64,000 bases of DNA, from positions 2,232,001 to 2,296,000 of the forward strand of contig NZ_CP071405.1 of assembly GCF_022647325.1 (NCBI RefSeq). Direction: 5' to 3'. The position numbers and the translations under genes are program-made. The stretch comes from Pantoea deleyi (lineage in GTDB: Bacteria; Pseudomonadota; Gammaproteobacteria; Enterobacterales; Enterobacteriaceae). How positions within the stretch are numbered: the stretch's first letter is position 1; each line of letters begins with the position of its first letter. The notes beneath the pieces were generated by a model. That model had not been told where the DNA came from and did not search any database. It was given only the letters and a program-made list of their open reading frames with translations. Positions 29,755 to 42,200 of the stretch are shown here, one piece after another.

Positions 29755-31182
29755 ATGTCGGCAAATGATAATCCGAAAACCGTTCCGAATGCCCTGCCTG
29801 ACGGATACCGTTTTAACGAGTTTGAGATCAAAGAAGTGATTGGCGGCGGCGGCTTTGGCATCGTCTATCGTGCCTGGGATCACCAGCTCGAACGCACGAT
29901 TGCCATCAAGGAGTATATGCCGGTTTCGCTGGCGGTCCGTGCCGCTGACCTGACGCTGGAGCTGCGCGGTGAGCGTTTCCAGAAGCTGTTTAATGCCGGA
30001 CTGAACAGTTTTATTCAGGAAGCCCGTCTGCTGGCCCGCTTTAATCATCCCGGCCTGCTGCATGTGCTGCGCTTCTGGGAGCAGAATGGCACCGCCTATA
30101 TGGGTACGCTCTATTACAGCGGGATGACGCTGAAAGAGTGGCAGCTCACCAGCCCGGCGTCGATCCCGGAAGCCTGGATCCGTCGCCTGCTGCCGCCCCT
30201 GCTGGGCGCAATCAGCACCATCCACCAGGCGGGCTATCTGCATCGCGATATCTCTCTCGATAATATCCAGATTCAGGAGAACCAGCTGCCGGTGCTGCTC
30301 GATTTCGGCTCGGCGCGCAAGGAAATTGGCAACCTCTCCGACGAAACGGAAATCATGCTCAAACCCGGTTTTGCGCCGATTGAGCAGTACAGCGAAGAGG
30401 GTGAGGTGGAACAGGGGCCGTGGACCGACATCTACGCCCTGGGCGCGGTGCTGCATAGCCTGATCACCGGCAATCCTCCGCCGGTCAGCGTGGTGCGCTG
30501 CATTGAGGATAACTATCAGCCGCTGACAGAACGCCAGCCAGAGGGCTATTCCCTGCCGCTGCTGCATGCCATCGACTGCGCGCTGGCGATGAAACCCGGC
30601 GATCGCCCGCAGACAATTGACGCCTTTGCCGCGCTCACCGATCTGCCCGTCAGCGACGTCGAGGCGGTAGTGAACAGTTTCCCGGTGCCTGGCGAGCCGA
30701 CCGTGCTGCCGGTTGAGGAGCCTGCAGAGGTGACCGCGCCGGTGGTGATGGCGATGAATCCGGCTTCTGCGTCGGCCGAACCGGTGACGCCGCGCGCGGT
30801 GCGGCGGCTGTCGCCGGGCTTACTGGCCCTGGCGGCCGTGGCGGTACTGGCGGTGGGCGTCACCGTCTGGCTGACTAACCGCCCGGCTGCCGCACCGGAG
30901 CAGGTGAATGCCCGCCCGGCGGCGGCGCAGACGCCGGCAGCCGCGCCCCAGGCGGCGGCCGTGCCAGCGGCGCTGGCCACCGTCTACCTTAAACTTGCCA
31001 GCGGCGAGAGCGTGGTGCTGAACGGACAGCCGGTCGAGCTCAAACCCGGCAGCAGCGGCTTTGCGGCACTGAACCTGGCGGCGGGACAGTATAAGATCGA
31101 TGTCAGCAACGGCAGCCAGACGCACACCCAGTCCCTGACGATCGACAAGCCCGGCACCTGGCTGATTAATCCGGGTAACTGA
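29755..31182 (+). CDS. ppkA: Ser/Thr protein kinase PpkA
   Basis: 475 residues. Kinase domain (~20-290): glycine loop GGGGFGIVYRAWD, catalytic Lys in AIKEYMP, HRDISLDN catalytic loop, DFGSAR, and APIEQYSEEGEVEQGPWTDIYALG activation/P+1 region. All catalytic residues are present. A transmembrane segment at ~350-370 (LLALAAVAVLAVGVTVWL) leads through a Pro/Ala-rich linker to a ~75-residue periplasmic domain. In T6SS the kinase senses an envelope signal and phosphorylates the FHA protein. The start at 29755 has GAGAG upstream; a GTG at 29737 is an alternative. Confidence 0.88.
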   Translation: MSANDNPKTVPNALPDGYRFNEFEIKEVIGGGGFGIVYRAWDHQLERTIAIKEYMPVSLAVRAADLTLELRGERFQKLFNAGLNSFIQEARLLARFNHPGLLHVLRFWEQNGTAYMGTLYYSGMTLKEWQLTSPASIPEAWIRRLLPPLLGAISTIHQAGYLHRDISLDNIQIQENQLPVLLDFGSARKEIGNLSDETEIMLKPGFAPIEQYSEEGEVEQGPWTDIYALGAVLHSLITGNPPPVSVVRCIEDNYQPLTERQPEGYSLPLLHAIDCALAMKPGDRPQTIDAFAALTDLPVSDVEAVVNSFPVPGEPTVLPVEEPAEVTAPVVMAMNPASASAEPVTPRAVRRLSPGLLALAAVAVLAVGVTVWLTNRPAAAPEQVNARPAAAQTPAAAPQAAAVPAALATVYLKLASGESVVLNGQPVELKPGSSGFAALNLAAGQYKIDVSNGSQTHTQSLTIDKPGTWLINPGN

Positions 31183-31193
31183 TTGCCGGAACG

Positions 31194-31220
31194 AAAAAGG
31201 GCGCGACCCGGTCGCGCCCT
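31194..31220 (-). terminator. Terminator of chaC, facing the end of ppkA
   Basis: AGGGCGCGACC/GGTCGCGCCCT perfect 11-bp stem; five T's follow on the minus strand. No T-tract on the plus side. Confidence 0.75.
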
Positions 31221-31236
31221 GCTGCTCTGAACCTGC

Positions 31237-31911
31237 TCAGGCCTGCTTTGGCCAGGCCTGCTGCAGCGTCCGCACCTGCTGCGCCAGACGGCTCAGACTC
31301 TCCTCCTGCATACCGCGCCGGGTCAGCTCCTCCTCCAGCGCAAACAGATACTGCGCGTTTGTGCCGAGCGGGCCGCTGGCCGCCGCGATCAGTGGCGCTA
31401 TCGCCTCCGGGCAGGCGTCCGATTCATAGAGCGGATGGCGCGGGTCCATAATAAAGGTCAGCGCCGTCACGCTGCGGCCATCTTCCAGCTGCAGCGCACA
31501 CCACGTCGGCAGATAGCAGCCGGTGATCATTTCGCGTTTCCACAGCAGCATCAGTTCTTCCTGCAGCCGCGCCTCCGGCAGACGGAACGCCAGACCCGTG
31601 GTGCGTCCGCCCTGCTTCAGCGCCAGCATCCGGCCAGGGTGCGCGGCGGTGCCGCGGCCGGCAATCAGCCGCAGGCAGAACGCGCGGTGCCAGCCCTCCA
31701 GCGCGCCAGAGGCCACCTCATCCGCCTCGAAAATCGGATTCCACATCAGCGAGCCGTAACCAAAGATCCATACCGGGCTGTGATCGGGACGACAGGCCAG
31801 GGTGGCTGCCAGTGAGGCCGCACGCTGCTCGCAACTCCAGAGCAGCGTCTCTTCGATATCCCCGAACGACGTTTTACAATCCGCTTTTAATAGAAATTCC
31901 CGGGTAAGCAA
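31237..31911 (-). CDS. chaC: Glutathione-specific gamma-glutamylcyclotransferase ChaC
   Basis: 224 residues. ChaC cleaves glutathione to 5-oxoproline and Cys-Gly. Visible: VWIFGYGSLMWNP (substrate loop), GWHRAFCLRLIAGRGT, and WKREMITGCYLPTW; the catalytic Glu follows in the mid-region of the fold. The frame is open to 31977, but the strong AGGAGG at 31917-31922 precedes TTG at 31911, giving MLTREFLLKADCKT, which aligns with the E. coli N-terminus. A TTG start is therefore chosen. Neighbours chaB and chaA are conserved. Confidence 0.9.
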   Translation of the reverse strand: MLTREFLLKADCKTSFGDIEETLLWSCEQRAASLAATLACRPDHSPVWIFGYGSLMWNPIFEADEVASGALEGWHRAFCLRLIAGRGTAAHPGRMLALKQGGRTTGLAFRLPEARLQEELMLLWKREMITGCYLPTWCALQLEDGRSVTALTFIMDPRHPLYESDACPEAIAPLIAAASGPLGTNAQYLFALEEELTRRGMQEESLSRLAQQVRTLQQAWPKQA

Positions 31912-32082
31912 TGCGACCTCCTCAACTCCAACAGCGTCCTGCGAAAAGCTCCTGTAACATGATCGCCAAAACGGCACAGCGTTTTGTTCATTAATCGACA
32001 GTAATCTATTTACGCGCGGGGTTTCAAGCGTGATTCCGGTCGCAGGTTAAAAAAAACCAGATAATCCTGATAGCGCAGACGT

Positions 32083-32111
32083 AAAAAAGGGCCAGATATG
32101 CCTGGCCCTTT
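32083..32111. terminator. Bidirectional terminator after chaB
   Basis: AAGGGCCAG-ATATG-CCTGGCCCTT stem flanked by A's on the left (T's on the minus strand), just past the chaB stop. Confidence 0.75.
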
Positions 32112-32134
32112 AGGGTTTTGCGGCTAGCGGCCGA

Positions 32135-32365
32135 TTAGGTTTTGCGGTGCCACTTATCATCGTCCCCTTTTTCATACTCTTTTTTCACGGCGGACCAGGC
32201 TACCTTGTGGGCCACCTCCTCCCGGGAGTCGTCGCCGCGACGATCCTCCGCCTCTTTGTACTGGTCCCAGGCACTGTTAAAGGCCTGCTGATAGATATCC
32301 TGAGCGTGGGCGGGCAGAACGTGCTGAACGCTGTCGGGTAACTCACTGCGGTTTGAGTAAGGCAT
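32135..32365 (-). CDS. chaB: ChaB protein
   Basis: 76 residues, as in E. coli: MPYSNRSELPDSVQHVLPAHAQDIYQQAFNSAWDQY...DDDKWHRK. Annotated historically as a regulator of the ChaA antiporter; its molecular role is poorly defined. The frame runs upstream to 32440, but the added residues are not conserved. Confidence 0.93.
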   Translation of the reverse strand: MPYSNRSELPDSVQHVLPAHAQDIYQQAFNSAWDQYKEAEDRRGDDSREEVAHKVAWSAVKKEYEKGDDDKWHRKT

Positions 32366-32737
32366 ATCGGCTCCTGTGTCATGGATTCCTGCTAAGCCTG
32401 GCGCAGGCCCGGCAGATTGCAAACCCCGATTTATCGTCACTTAAGCAGAAAAATGCGCTTTAGCCCGGACAACTCACTATCAGAACGGGTTTTCTGCGGG
32501 GTTTAATGGCGGATTGTTGAGAAAGGCAAAGTGGTTCTCTGCTGATTATCCTTGCAATAATTGAGATAACATCAGGTTAATCCCGCTTTATCCTGTTATG
32601 CTGCTTAAGTAAAAAGTAGTAAATTTCTCCCGTCCGGGGCGGTGAAAAGTTAAACTGCGGACTACCCTGAAACTGATTATATTTTTAACAGCAGCATCCG
32701 CTGTGTCCGGATAATCATTAACCAGAGAGGATGGTGA
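32366..32737. other. Intergenic region between divergent chaB and chaA
   Basis: 372 bases with no ORF that I can support. It must contain the two divergent promoters; several AT-rich hexamers are present (for example around 32560-32640), but no -35/-10 pair is convincing enough to list. Confidence 0.5.
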
Positions 32738-33829
32738 ATGCCTTCACATGAAAAAACACGTCACAAGGAGTTCTCGCTGATACTCCCCATTATCACGCTG
32801 GGGATACTCTATTTCTTTGGTGCTGACACCTCATTCCCTGTCGTGGTCGGCATCAACATCGTGGCGCTGATTGCCATTCTGAGCAGCGCATTCAGCGTCG
32901 TGCGCCACGCAGATGTCCTGGCGCACCGGCTTGGCGAACCCTACGGCTCCCTGATCCTGAGCCTCTCCGTCGTGATTCTGGAAGTGAGTCTGATCTCGGC
33001 GCTGATGGCGACCGGTGACGCCGCGCCCGGCCTGATGCGCGACACCCTCTATTCGATCGTGATGATTGTAACCGGCGGGCTGGTAGGCTTTGCGCTGCTG
33101 CTGGGCGGTAATAAATTTGCGACGCAGTACGTGAATCTGGCGGGCGTAAAACAGTATCTGATTGCGATCTTCCCGCTGGCGATTCTGGTGCTGGTGTTTC
33201 CGAATGCGCTGCCGGGCGGCAACTTCTCCATCACGCAGGCGCTGCTGATTGCCGCCATTTCTGCGGCGATGTATGGCGTCTTCCTGCTGATCCAGACCAA
33301 AACCCATCAGAGCCTGTTTGTTTACGAGCATGAAGATGAGAGTGATGACGGCGACCCGCATCATGGCAAGCCTTCCGCGCACAGCAGCGTCTGGCACACC
33401 GTCTGGCTGATCGTTCACCTGATTGCGGTCATAACCGTGACCAAAATGAATGCCAATACGCTGGAAAGCCTGCTGACCGAGATGAATGCCCCGGCGCAGT
33501 TTACCGGCTTCCTGGTCGCGCTGCTGATCCTCTCACCAGAGGGTCTGGGGGCGATCAAGGCCGTGCTGATGAATCAGGTGCAGCGTGCGATGAACCTCTT
33601 CTTCGGTTCGGTGCTGGCGACCATCTCGCTCACCGTTCCGGCGGTGACCATCATCGCGACCCTGACCGGACAGGAGCTTATCTTCGGGCTGGAGCCGCCG
33701 CAGATGGTGATTATGATGGCGTCGCTCATCCTCTGTCAGATCTCCTTCTCCACCGGACGCACCAATGTGCTGAACGGTGCCGCGCATCTGGCGCTGTTCA
33801 TTGGTTATCTGATGACCATCATGCTCTAG
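32738..33829 (+). CDS. chaA: Sodium-potassium/proton antiporter ChaA
   Basis: 363 residues, about 11 transmembrane segments, Ca2+/cation exchanger superfamily. The two alpha-repeat motifs are visible: GEPYGSLILSLSVVILEVSLI (with the essential Glu) and LILSPEGLGAIKAVLMNQ. A His/Asp-rich cytoplasmic loop (EHEDESDDGDPHHGKP) at mid-protein is typical. Exports Na+, K+ and Ca2+ at alkaline pH. Confidence 0.93.
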   Translation: MPSHEKTRHKEFSLILPIITLGILYFFGADTSFPVVVGINIVALIAILSSAFSVVRHADVLAHRLGEPYGSLILSLSVVILEVSLISALMATGDAAPGLMRDTLYSIVMIVTGGLVGFALLLGGNKFATQYVNLAGVKQYLIAIFPLAILVLVFPNALPGGNFSITQALLIAAISAAMYGVFLLIQTKTHQSLFVYEHEDESDDGDPHHGKPSAHSSVWHTVWLIVHLIAVITVTKMNANTLESLLTEMNAPAQFTGFLVALLILSPEGLGAIKAVLMNQVQRAMNLFFGSVLATISLTVPAVTIIATLTGQELIFGLEPPQMVIMMASLILCQISFSTGRTNVLNGAAHLALFIGYLMTIML

Positions 33830-33848
33830 AGCCCGCCGGCCACAGACG

Positions 33849-33880
33849 AAAAAAAAGAGCGATTTCTCGCTCTTTTTTTT
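33849..33880. terminator. Bidirectional terminator between chaA and kdsA
   Basis: AAGAGCGA-TTT-CTCGCTCTT type stem flanked by eight A's and eight T's, so it functions for both convergent genes. Confidence 0.9.
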
Positions 33881-33890
33881 ACCGCAGCGT

Positions 33891-35580
<1,690 letters not shown>

Positions 35581-35581
35581 G

Positions 35582-35974
35582 CTATCCCCATAACGGCATT
35601 TTGGTCAGCGCCAGCGTAATAATGGTCACCAGAGCGATTAACGCGATCAGAAAAGCGATCCATCGGGTGCGATCAGTACGTGGACGGCGACGCAATGCCA
35701 CAAATCCTAAGGCGATGTAGATGATAACCGCTAAAAGCTTCTCCGTCAGCCAGCTTCCTTGCGGTGTGAAGGGATAGAAGTGCGTTATCAGCACCAGCAG
35801 AACGCCGGTCACCAGCAGCAGCGTGTCGTTGGCGTGCGGCAGAATGCGCACCCAGCGGCGGGTCAGCATCGCCGACCCCTGTCGCAGCCAGTAAAAACGC
35901 AGCAGGAACAGCGTCACGGTGATCCACACCGTCGCCAGGTGCAGATTTTTGATCAGGGGATAAAAGGCGGCCAT
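35582..35974 (-). CDS. sirB2: SirB2 family inner-membrane protein
   Basis: 130 residues with four hydrophobic segments (LHLATVWITVTLFLLRFYWL, DTLLLVTGVLLVLITHFYPF, LAVIIYIALGFVAL, WIAFLIALIALVTIITLAL). SirB2 family. Its ATG shares a base with the prmC stop (TAATG), so translation is coupled. Confidence 0.88.
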   Translation of the reverse strand: MAAFYPLIKNLHLATVWITVTLFLLRFYWLRQGSAMLTRRWVRILPHANDTLLLVTGVLLVLITHFYPFTPQGSWLTEKLLAVIIYIALGFVALRRRPRTDRTRWIAFLIALIALVTIITLALTKMPLWG

Positions 35975-36831
35975 TATGAATCCTTTTCAGCGCGCGTTAA
36001 CAGGCGAAACTGACCCAGGGTCACGCGCGGATTGCCGCCGTAATCCTGAACGGTTTCCACGGCGGTATAACCGGCCTGGCGCATCAGCGCAGCCACTGCC
36101 TCGCCCTGCTGCCAGCCATGTTCCAGCAGCAGCCAGCCATCCGGCAGCAGCCATTCGGGCGCCTGTTCGATAAGTGTGCGCAGATCCGCCAGTCCCGCCT
36201 CCTCCGCCACCAGTGCGCTGCGCGGTTCAAACCGCACATCGCCCTGCTCCAGATGAACATCGCTGGCGTCAATATAGGGGGGGTTACTGACAATGAGGGT
36301 AAACCGCTGCGGCGGCAGCGCCTGGAACCAGTGGCTGAGCAGGAAGCGGGTGTTGCGCAGGCTGAGATGCTGCGCGTTGCTCGCGGCCAGCGCTACCGCG
36401 GCGGGGATCCGGTCAACGCCGGTCACCTCACAGTCGGGCCGCTCGCTGGCCAGCGCCAGCGCAATCGCACCGGTGCCGGTGCCCATATCCAGAATGGTCG
36501 CCGGGGTTGCGGGCAGATGGCGCAGCGCCTCTTCCACCAGCAGCTCGGTATCGGGACGCGGGATCAGCGTGGCGTCATTGACCCGCAGAGGCAGCGACCA
36601 GAACTCGCGCTCGCCCACCAGATGCGCCACCGGCTCACCGCGGGCGCGACGCGCCAGCAGGCTCTCCAGCTGCGCGAGCTGCGCGGGACTGAGCACCGTT
36701 TCATCAAAGGCGATTAACCAGCTGCGGGATTTGCCGGTCACGAAGCCTAACAGGATCTCAGCGTCACGCTTAGGGCTGTCACCGCCGCAGAGCGTGGCGA
36801 CAGCCTGTTTCAGCCAGTGACGAATATCCAT
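35974..36831 (-). CDS. prmC: Release factor glutamine methyltransferase PrmC (HemK)
   Basis: 285 residues. Methylates the Gln of the GGQ motif in release factors. SAM-binding ILDMGTGTGAIALALA, acidic VTGVDRIPAAVALA, and the active-site NPPY in LIVSNPPYID. The ATG at 36831 overlaps the prfA stop by one base (TGATG). Its substrate RF1 is encoded immediately upstream. Confidence 0.95.
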   Translation of the reverse strand: MDIRHWLKQAVATLCGGDSPKRDAEILLGFVTGKSRSWLIAFDETVLSPAQLAQLESLLARRARGEPVAHLVGEREFWSLPLRVNDATLIPRPDTELLVEEALRHLPATPATILDMGTGTGAIALALASERPDCEVTGVDRIPAAVALAASNAQHLSLRNTRFLLSHWFQALPPQRFTLIVSNPPYIDASDVHLEQGDVRFEPRSALVAEEAGLADLRTLIEQAPEWLLPDGWLLLEHGWQQGEAVAALMRQAGYTAVETVQDYGGNPRVTLGQFRLLTRAEKDS

Positions 36832-37913
36832 CAATCCTGACCAGCCAGCGCCGCCAGCTGATCCGCCTGGTACTCCTGCACGATCGGCTCAATCAGGCTG
36901 TCGATCCTGCCTTCCATCACCTCGTCCAGACGGTAGATGGTCAGGTTGATGCGGTGATCGGTGACGCGACCCTGCGGGAAGTTATAGGTGCGGATACGGT
37001 CGGAACGGTCACCGCTGCCTAACAGGTTGCGGCGGGTGCTGGCTTCGGCGGCCTGACGACGGGCCATCTCTGCGGCGTGGATACGCGACCCCAGTACCGC
37101 CAGCGCTTTGGCTTTGTTTTTATGCTGGGAACGTTCGTCCTGACACTCCACCACGATGCCGGTTGGCAGGTGGGTAATACGGATCGCAGAATCGGTGGTG
37201 TTAACGTGCTGACCGCCTGCGCCGGATGAGCGGAAGGTATCGATTTTCAGATCCCCGGCGTTAATCTCCGGCAGTTCCGCTTCCGGAATTTCTGGCATCA
37301 CGGCGACGGTACAGGCGGAGGTGTGGATACGGCCCTGAGATTCAGTTTCCGGCACGCGCTGCACGCGGTGTCCGCCCGACTCAAACTTCATGCGGCCATA
37401 GGCACCGTCACCGGTAATACGGGCAATCACCTCTTTGTAGCCACCGTGCTCGCCTTCGTTGGCGCTGACGATCTCTACGCGCCAGCGACGCGCTTCCGCG
37501 TAGCGGCTGTACATGCGGAACAGATCGCCGGCAAAAATGGCGGCTTCATCGCCGCCGGTGCCGGCGCGCACTTCGACAAAACAGGCGCGCTCATCATCGG
37601 GATCTTTCGGCAGCAGCAGAACCTGCAATTGTTGCTCGAGCGCGTCGCTCTTCTCGCGCGCTTCCTGTAACTCTTCCTGCGCCATGTCGCGCATTTCCGG
37701 GTCATCCAGCATCTGCTGCGCGGTGTCGATATCGTCCTGCACCTGCTGCCAGTCGCGGAAACAACGGCTCACGTCGGTCAGCTGCGCATATTCGCGTGAC
37801 AGCGCACGGAAACGCTCCTGATCGGCGATCACGCCAGCATCGCCCAGCATCGCTTCCACTTCTTCGTGGCGCTCCTGCAGCGCTTCCAGTTTGGCAACTA
37901 TAGAGGTTTTCAT
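36831..37913 (-). CDS. prfA: Peptide chain release factor 1 (RF1)
   Basis: 360 residues. Recognises UAA and UAG stop codons: tripeptide-determinant loop in [20 protein letters not shown] (PxT-type) and catalytic [10 protein letters not shown] with the GGQ that PrmC methylates. Complete, starting [19 protein letters not shown]. Confidence 0.96.
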   Translation of the reverse strand: MKTSIVAKLEALQERHEEVEAMLGDAGVIADQERFRALSREYAQLTDVSRCFRDWQQVQDDIDTAQQMLDDPEMRDMAQEELQEAREKSDALEQQLQVLLLPKDPDDERACFVEVRAGTGGDEAAIFAGDLFRMYSRYAEARRWRVEIVSANEGEHGGYKEVIARITGDGAYGRMKFESGGHRVQRVPETESQGRIHTSACTVAVMPEIPEAELPEINAGDLKIDTFRSSGAGGQHVNTTDSAIRITHLPTGIVVECQDERSQHKNKAKALAVLGSRIHAAEMARRQAAEASTRRNLLGSGDRSDRIRTYNFPQGRVTDHRINLTIYRLDEVMEGRIDSLIEPIVQEYQADQLAALAGQD

Positions 37914-37955
37914 TTAAATGTGGGATTCCCGTAACAGGTGGCGACAGCGGTGTGC

Positions 37956-39212
37956 CTAATCGAGACCCAGGCTGTCGCGTAAAATCTGCAGGCGTTCATT
38001 ATCGCCGTCGCGGGCGGCCTGCTGAAGTGATTTGGTTGGAGCATGGATTAAACGGTTGGTCAGCTTGTGCGCCAGTTCCTGCATGATTTTCTGCGGATCG
38101 CCGCCCTGTTGCAGGGCCTGCAGCGCACGGCCTTCCAGCTCAGCACGGATCTCATCCGCCTGAGAACGGTATTCCCGGATGGTATTGACCGCACCCTGCG
38201 AGCGCAGCCACGCCATAAATTCACTGCTTTCCTGCACGACGATGTTTTCGGCCTGCACCGCCGCCGCTTTACGCTGCGCCAGGTTCTGCTCGATGATCGC
38301 CTGCAGATCGTCCACGCTGTAGAGATAGGCGTTAGGCAGGTCGCCCACTTCCGGCTCCACATCGCGCGGTACGGCAATATCCACCAGCAGCATCGGTTTG
38401 TTGCGTCGCGCTTTCAGGGCGCGCTCCATCATCCCTTTACCGATAATCGGTAACGGACTGGAGGTGGAGGAGATAATAATGTCGGCTTCGGCCAGGCGGG
38501 CGTCGATCTCCGCCAGCGTGATCACCTCAGCGCCCACTTCCGACGCCAGCGTTTCGGCGCGTTCGCGGGTCCGGTTGGCGATGATGAGGTTTTTGACCTG
38601 ATGTTCACGCAGGTGACGCGCCACCAGCTCAATGGTCTCGCCCGCGCCCACCAGCAGGACGTTGACCGACGAGAGAGATTCAAAGATCTGGCGCGCCAGG
38701 GTACAGGCGGCAAACGCCACCGACACCGCATTGGCCCCGATATCGGTTTCCGTGCGGACGCGCTTGGCGACCGAGAAAGTTTTCTGGAACATGCGTTCCA
38801 GCTCGCTGCTCAGCGCCTGACCGCGTGAGGAGTCCGCAAAGGCTTTCTTGACCTGACCCAGGATCTGCGGTTCGCCGAGCACCAGTGAGTCGAGCCCGCT
38901 GGCGACGCGCATCAGGTGGCTGACAGCCTCGTTATCCTGATGCCAGTAGAGGCTGTTACGCACATCCTCTTCATTCAGCTGATGATAATTGCACAACCAG
39001 CTCACCAGACGCGCCTGCAAATCGGCCTGCTGCTCTACACTCAGGTAGAGCTCGGTCCGGTTACAGGTGGACAGCACCACGCCGCTCTGCACCATTGGCT
39101 GTGATAACAGGCTGTTTAATGCCTGCTCAAGCGTCTCCGGCCCGAACGAAACACGTTCGCGCAGAGCAATGGGGGCGGTCTTGTGGTTGATTCCGAGAGC
39201 GAGCAGCGTCAT
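37956..39212 (-). CDS. hemA: Glutamyl-tRNA reductase HemA
   Basis: 418 residues. First enzyme of C5-pathway haem synthesis, reducing glutamyl-tRNA to glutamate-1-semialdehyde. Catalytic Cys in [18 protein letters not shown] domain [16 protein letters not shown], and the C-terminal dimerisation helix. The N-terminus [20 protein letters not shown] carries the degradation signal region known from the E. coli enzyme. Divergent from lolB. Confidence 0.96.
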   Translation of the reverse strand: MTLLALGINHKTAPIALRERVSFGPETLEQALNSLLSQPMVQSGVVLSTCNRTELYLSVEQQADLQARLVSWLCNYHQLNEEDVRNSLYWHQDNEAVSHLMRVASGLDSLVLGEPQILGQVKKAFADSSRGQALSSELERMFQKTFSVAKRVRTETDIGANAVSVAFAACTLARQIFESLSSVNVLLVGAGETIELVARHLREHQVKNLIIANRTRERAETLASEVGAEVITLAEIDARLAEADIIISSTSSPLPIIGKGMMERALKARRNKPMLLVDIAVPRDVEPEVGDLPNAYLYSVDDLQAIIEQNLAQRKAAAVQAENIVVQESSEFMAWLRSQGAVNTIREYRSQADEIRAELEGRALQALQQGGDPQKIMQELAHKLTNRLIHAPTKSLQQAARDGDNERLQILRDSLGLD

Positions 39213-39428
39213 GGTAGTTTTGGTTGGGATGTCCCAATAATGTCAGGGTTTTGTGATGCGCATTCTACAAGATGCGGCAGATCAAGAAAAGCCATACAAA
39301 GGCTATGACTGTAATAAGATTAACCCGATCAACCGCAATTTGCTGCATAACAGCATTGACGGTTAAAACCAGGGCGGTTAGCGTTATCCGTTACGATTAA
39401 TCAATGTGTCCGAGGAGATGACCACTTG

Positions 39429-40052
39429 ATGCTTACTTCACCACGCAATCTGTTGCGCCTTTTGCCCCTTGCCAGCGTTCTGCTGGCGGCCTGTAGCGTC
39501 AACAAACCGCAAGGTCCCGGCCCCAGCGTCACCGCGCCACAGTGGCAACAGCATCAGCAGGCGGTCTCAAAGGTCACGCATTATCAGACGCGCGGCGCCT
39601 TTGCCTACCTCTCCGACAGGCAGAAGGTCTACGCCCGCTTCAACTGGCAGCAGACCGCGCCCGATCGCTATCGCCTCTTGCTGACCAACCCGCTCGGCAG
39701 CACCGAACTGCAGCTGGATGCGCAGGGCTCCGTGGTGCAGATCGTCGATAACAAGGGCAAGCGCTACGTCAGCAACGATGCGCAGAAGATGATCTCCCAG
39801 CTCACCGGCATGAATATCCCGCTGGCGAACCTGCGTCAGTGGATGATGGGTCTGCCGGGTGACGCCACCGACTATCAGCTTAACGAAAACTATCAGCTGC
39901 GCAGCCTGAACTACAGCCGCGACGGTCAGAGCTGGCAGGTTTCCATCGCCGGTTACGACAGCAAAGTTACCCCGCCGCTGCCCTCCAGCCTGGAGCTGAA
40001 AGAGGGTGACCAGCGCATCAAACTGCGTATGGACGGCTGGACCGTTCAATGA
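39429..40052 (+). CDS. lolB: Outer-membrane lipoprotein receptor LolB
   Basis: 207 residues with lipobox LLAAC after RLLPLASV. Accepts lipoproteins from LolA and inserts them into the outer membrane. Conserved segments: [42 protein letters not shown] and [21 protein letters not shown] lies 11 bases before the ATG and 8 before an in-frame TTG at 39426; either start changes one residue only. Confidence 0.94.
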   Translation: MLTSPRNLLRLLPLASVLLAACSVNKPQGPGPSVTAPQWQQHQQAVSKVTHYQTRGAFAYLSDRQKVYARFNWQQTAPDRYRLLLTNPLGSTELQLDAQGSVVQIVDNKGKRYVSNDAQKMISQLTGMNIPLANLRQWMMGLPGDATDYQLNENYQLRSLNYSRDGQSWQVSIAGYDSKVTPPLPSSLELKEGDQRIKLRMDGWTVQ

Positions 40053-40906
40053 TCACCCACTGGCCCGCTCCGGCGAAACTGAATCTTTTTCTCTACATCA
40101 CCGGCCGTCGTCCCGACGGCTATCACAACCTGCAGACGCTGTTTCAGTTCCTCGATTATGGCGACCGGTTGCAGATCACCGTTGATGACAGCGATGCCAT
40201 TACGCTGTTAACGCCGCTGCCGGGCGTCGCGGATGCCGACAACCTGATTGTGCGTGCCGCGCAGCGACTGAAACAGGCGGCGCAGGCCAGAAACAGCCTG
40301 CCCGCGCGCGCGGGTGCGCAGATTGCCATCGAAAAGCAGCTGCCGATGGGCGGCGGGCTGGGCGGCGGCTCGTCGGATGCGGCTACCGTCCTGGTCGCGC
40401 TGAATCATCTGTGGCAGACCGGCTTTACGCCGGATGAGCTGGCGGCCATCGGCGTCACGCTGGGCGCGGATGTGCCGGTGTTTGTGCAGGGCTTCGCGGC
40501 CTTTGCGCAGGGCGTCGGCGAAGAGCTGCAGCCCGCCAGGCCGGAAGAGAAATGGTATCTCGTCGCCCATCCGGGCGTGCACATCAGCACCCCGCAGGTC
40601 TTTAACGATCCTGAACTGACACGGGATACGCCATCGCGCAGTTTATCGACGCTTTTAGCCTTACCCTTCACCAATGATTGTGAAGCAGTGGTAAGAAAAC
40701 GTTTTCGTGAGGTTGATGAGCTTGTTTCCTGGCTGCTAGAATACGCGCCGTCACGCCTGACTGGCACAGGCGCTTGTGTGTTTGCTGAATTTGACACCGA
40801 GTCTGCTGCCCGCCAGGTGCTGGAGCTTGCCCCGCAGGGGGTGCGCGGATTTGTAGCCCGGGGCGTTAACGTTTCGCCGCTACAGCGTACCCTGCAGGGC
40901 GATTAG
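40049..40906 (+). CDS. ispE: 4-diphosphocytidyl-2-C-methylerythritol kinase IspE
   Basis: 285 residues, GHMP kinase of the non-mevalonate isoprenoid pathway. [26 protein letters not shown] at the N-terminus, ATP loop [17 protein letters not shown], and [13 protein letters not shown] near the C-terminus. ATGA overlap with lolB. Confidence 0.95.
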   Translation: MITHWPAPAKLNLFLYITGRRPDGYHNLQTLFQFLDYGDRLQITVDDSDAITLLTPLPGVADADNLIVRAAQRLKQAAQARNSLPARAGAQIAIEKQLPMGGGLGGGSSDAATVLVALNHLWQTGFTPDELAAIGVTLGADVPVFVQGFAAFAQGVGEELQPARPEEKWYLVAHPGVHISTPQVFNDPELTRDTPSRSLSTLLALPFTNDCEAVVRKRFREVDELVSWLLEYAPSRLTGTGACVFAEFDTESAARQVLELAPQGVRGFVARGVNVSPLQRTLQGD

Positions 40907-40970
40907 CGAAAGCGTGACAGTGTCACCACGTTCCGGACACTGCACCTTTCGCATCAACACACCCGTGTGA

Positions 40971-41990
<1,020 letters not shown>

Positions 41991-41998
41991 TCTTCGCT

Positions 41999-42026
41999 AA
42001 ACCGGGCCCTGTGCCCGGTTTTTTTT
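41999..42026 (+). terminator. Terminator of prs
   Basis: AACCGGGC-CCTGT-GCCCGGTT stem followed by eight T's nine bases after the prs stop. Confidence 0.92.
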
Positions 42027-42200
42027 CGCCCGCTTCCGGATTAACGCGCTCTCTTTTCTGATATTAGCGCGATAAATTTCCTTAAAACCTCCGGTTTTTG
42101 ACGCCTCTCACTCTTTTCACAAAACCCTGTGTTCCCCGCTTCTGCCCTGTAGCATTAAATGGTAATTTGCAGCGCCTTTTCTCACCAGAAACCCATCATC

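Noticed and set aside
29707..30567. 286-codon minus-strand frame
   Set aside because: Antisense to ppkA, whose kinase motifs are unambiguous.
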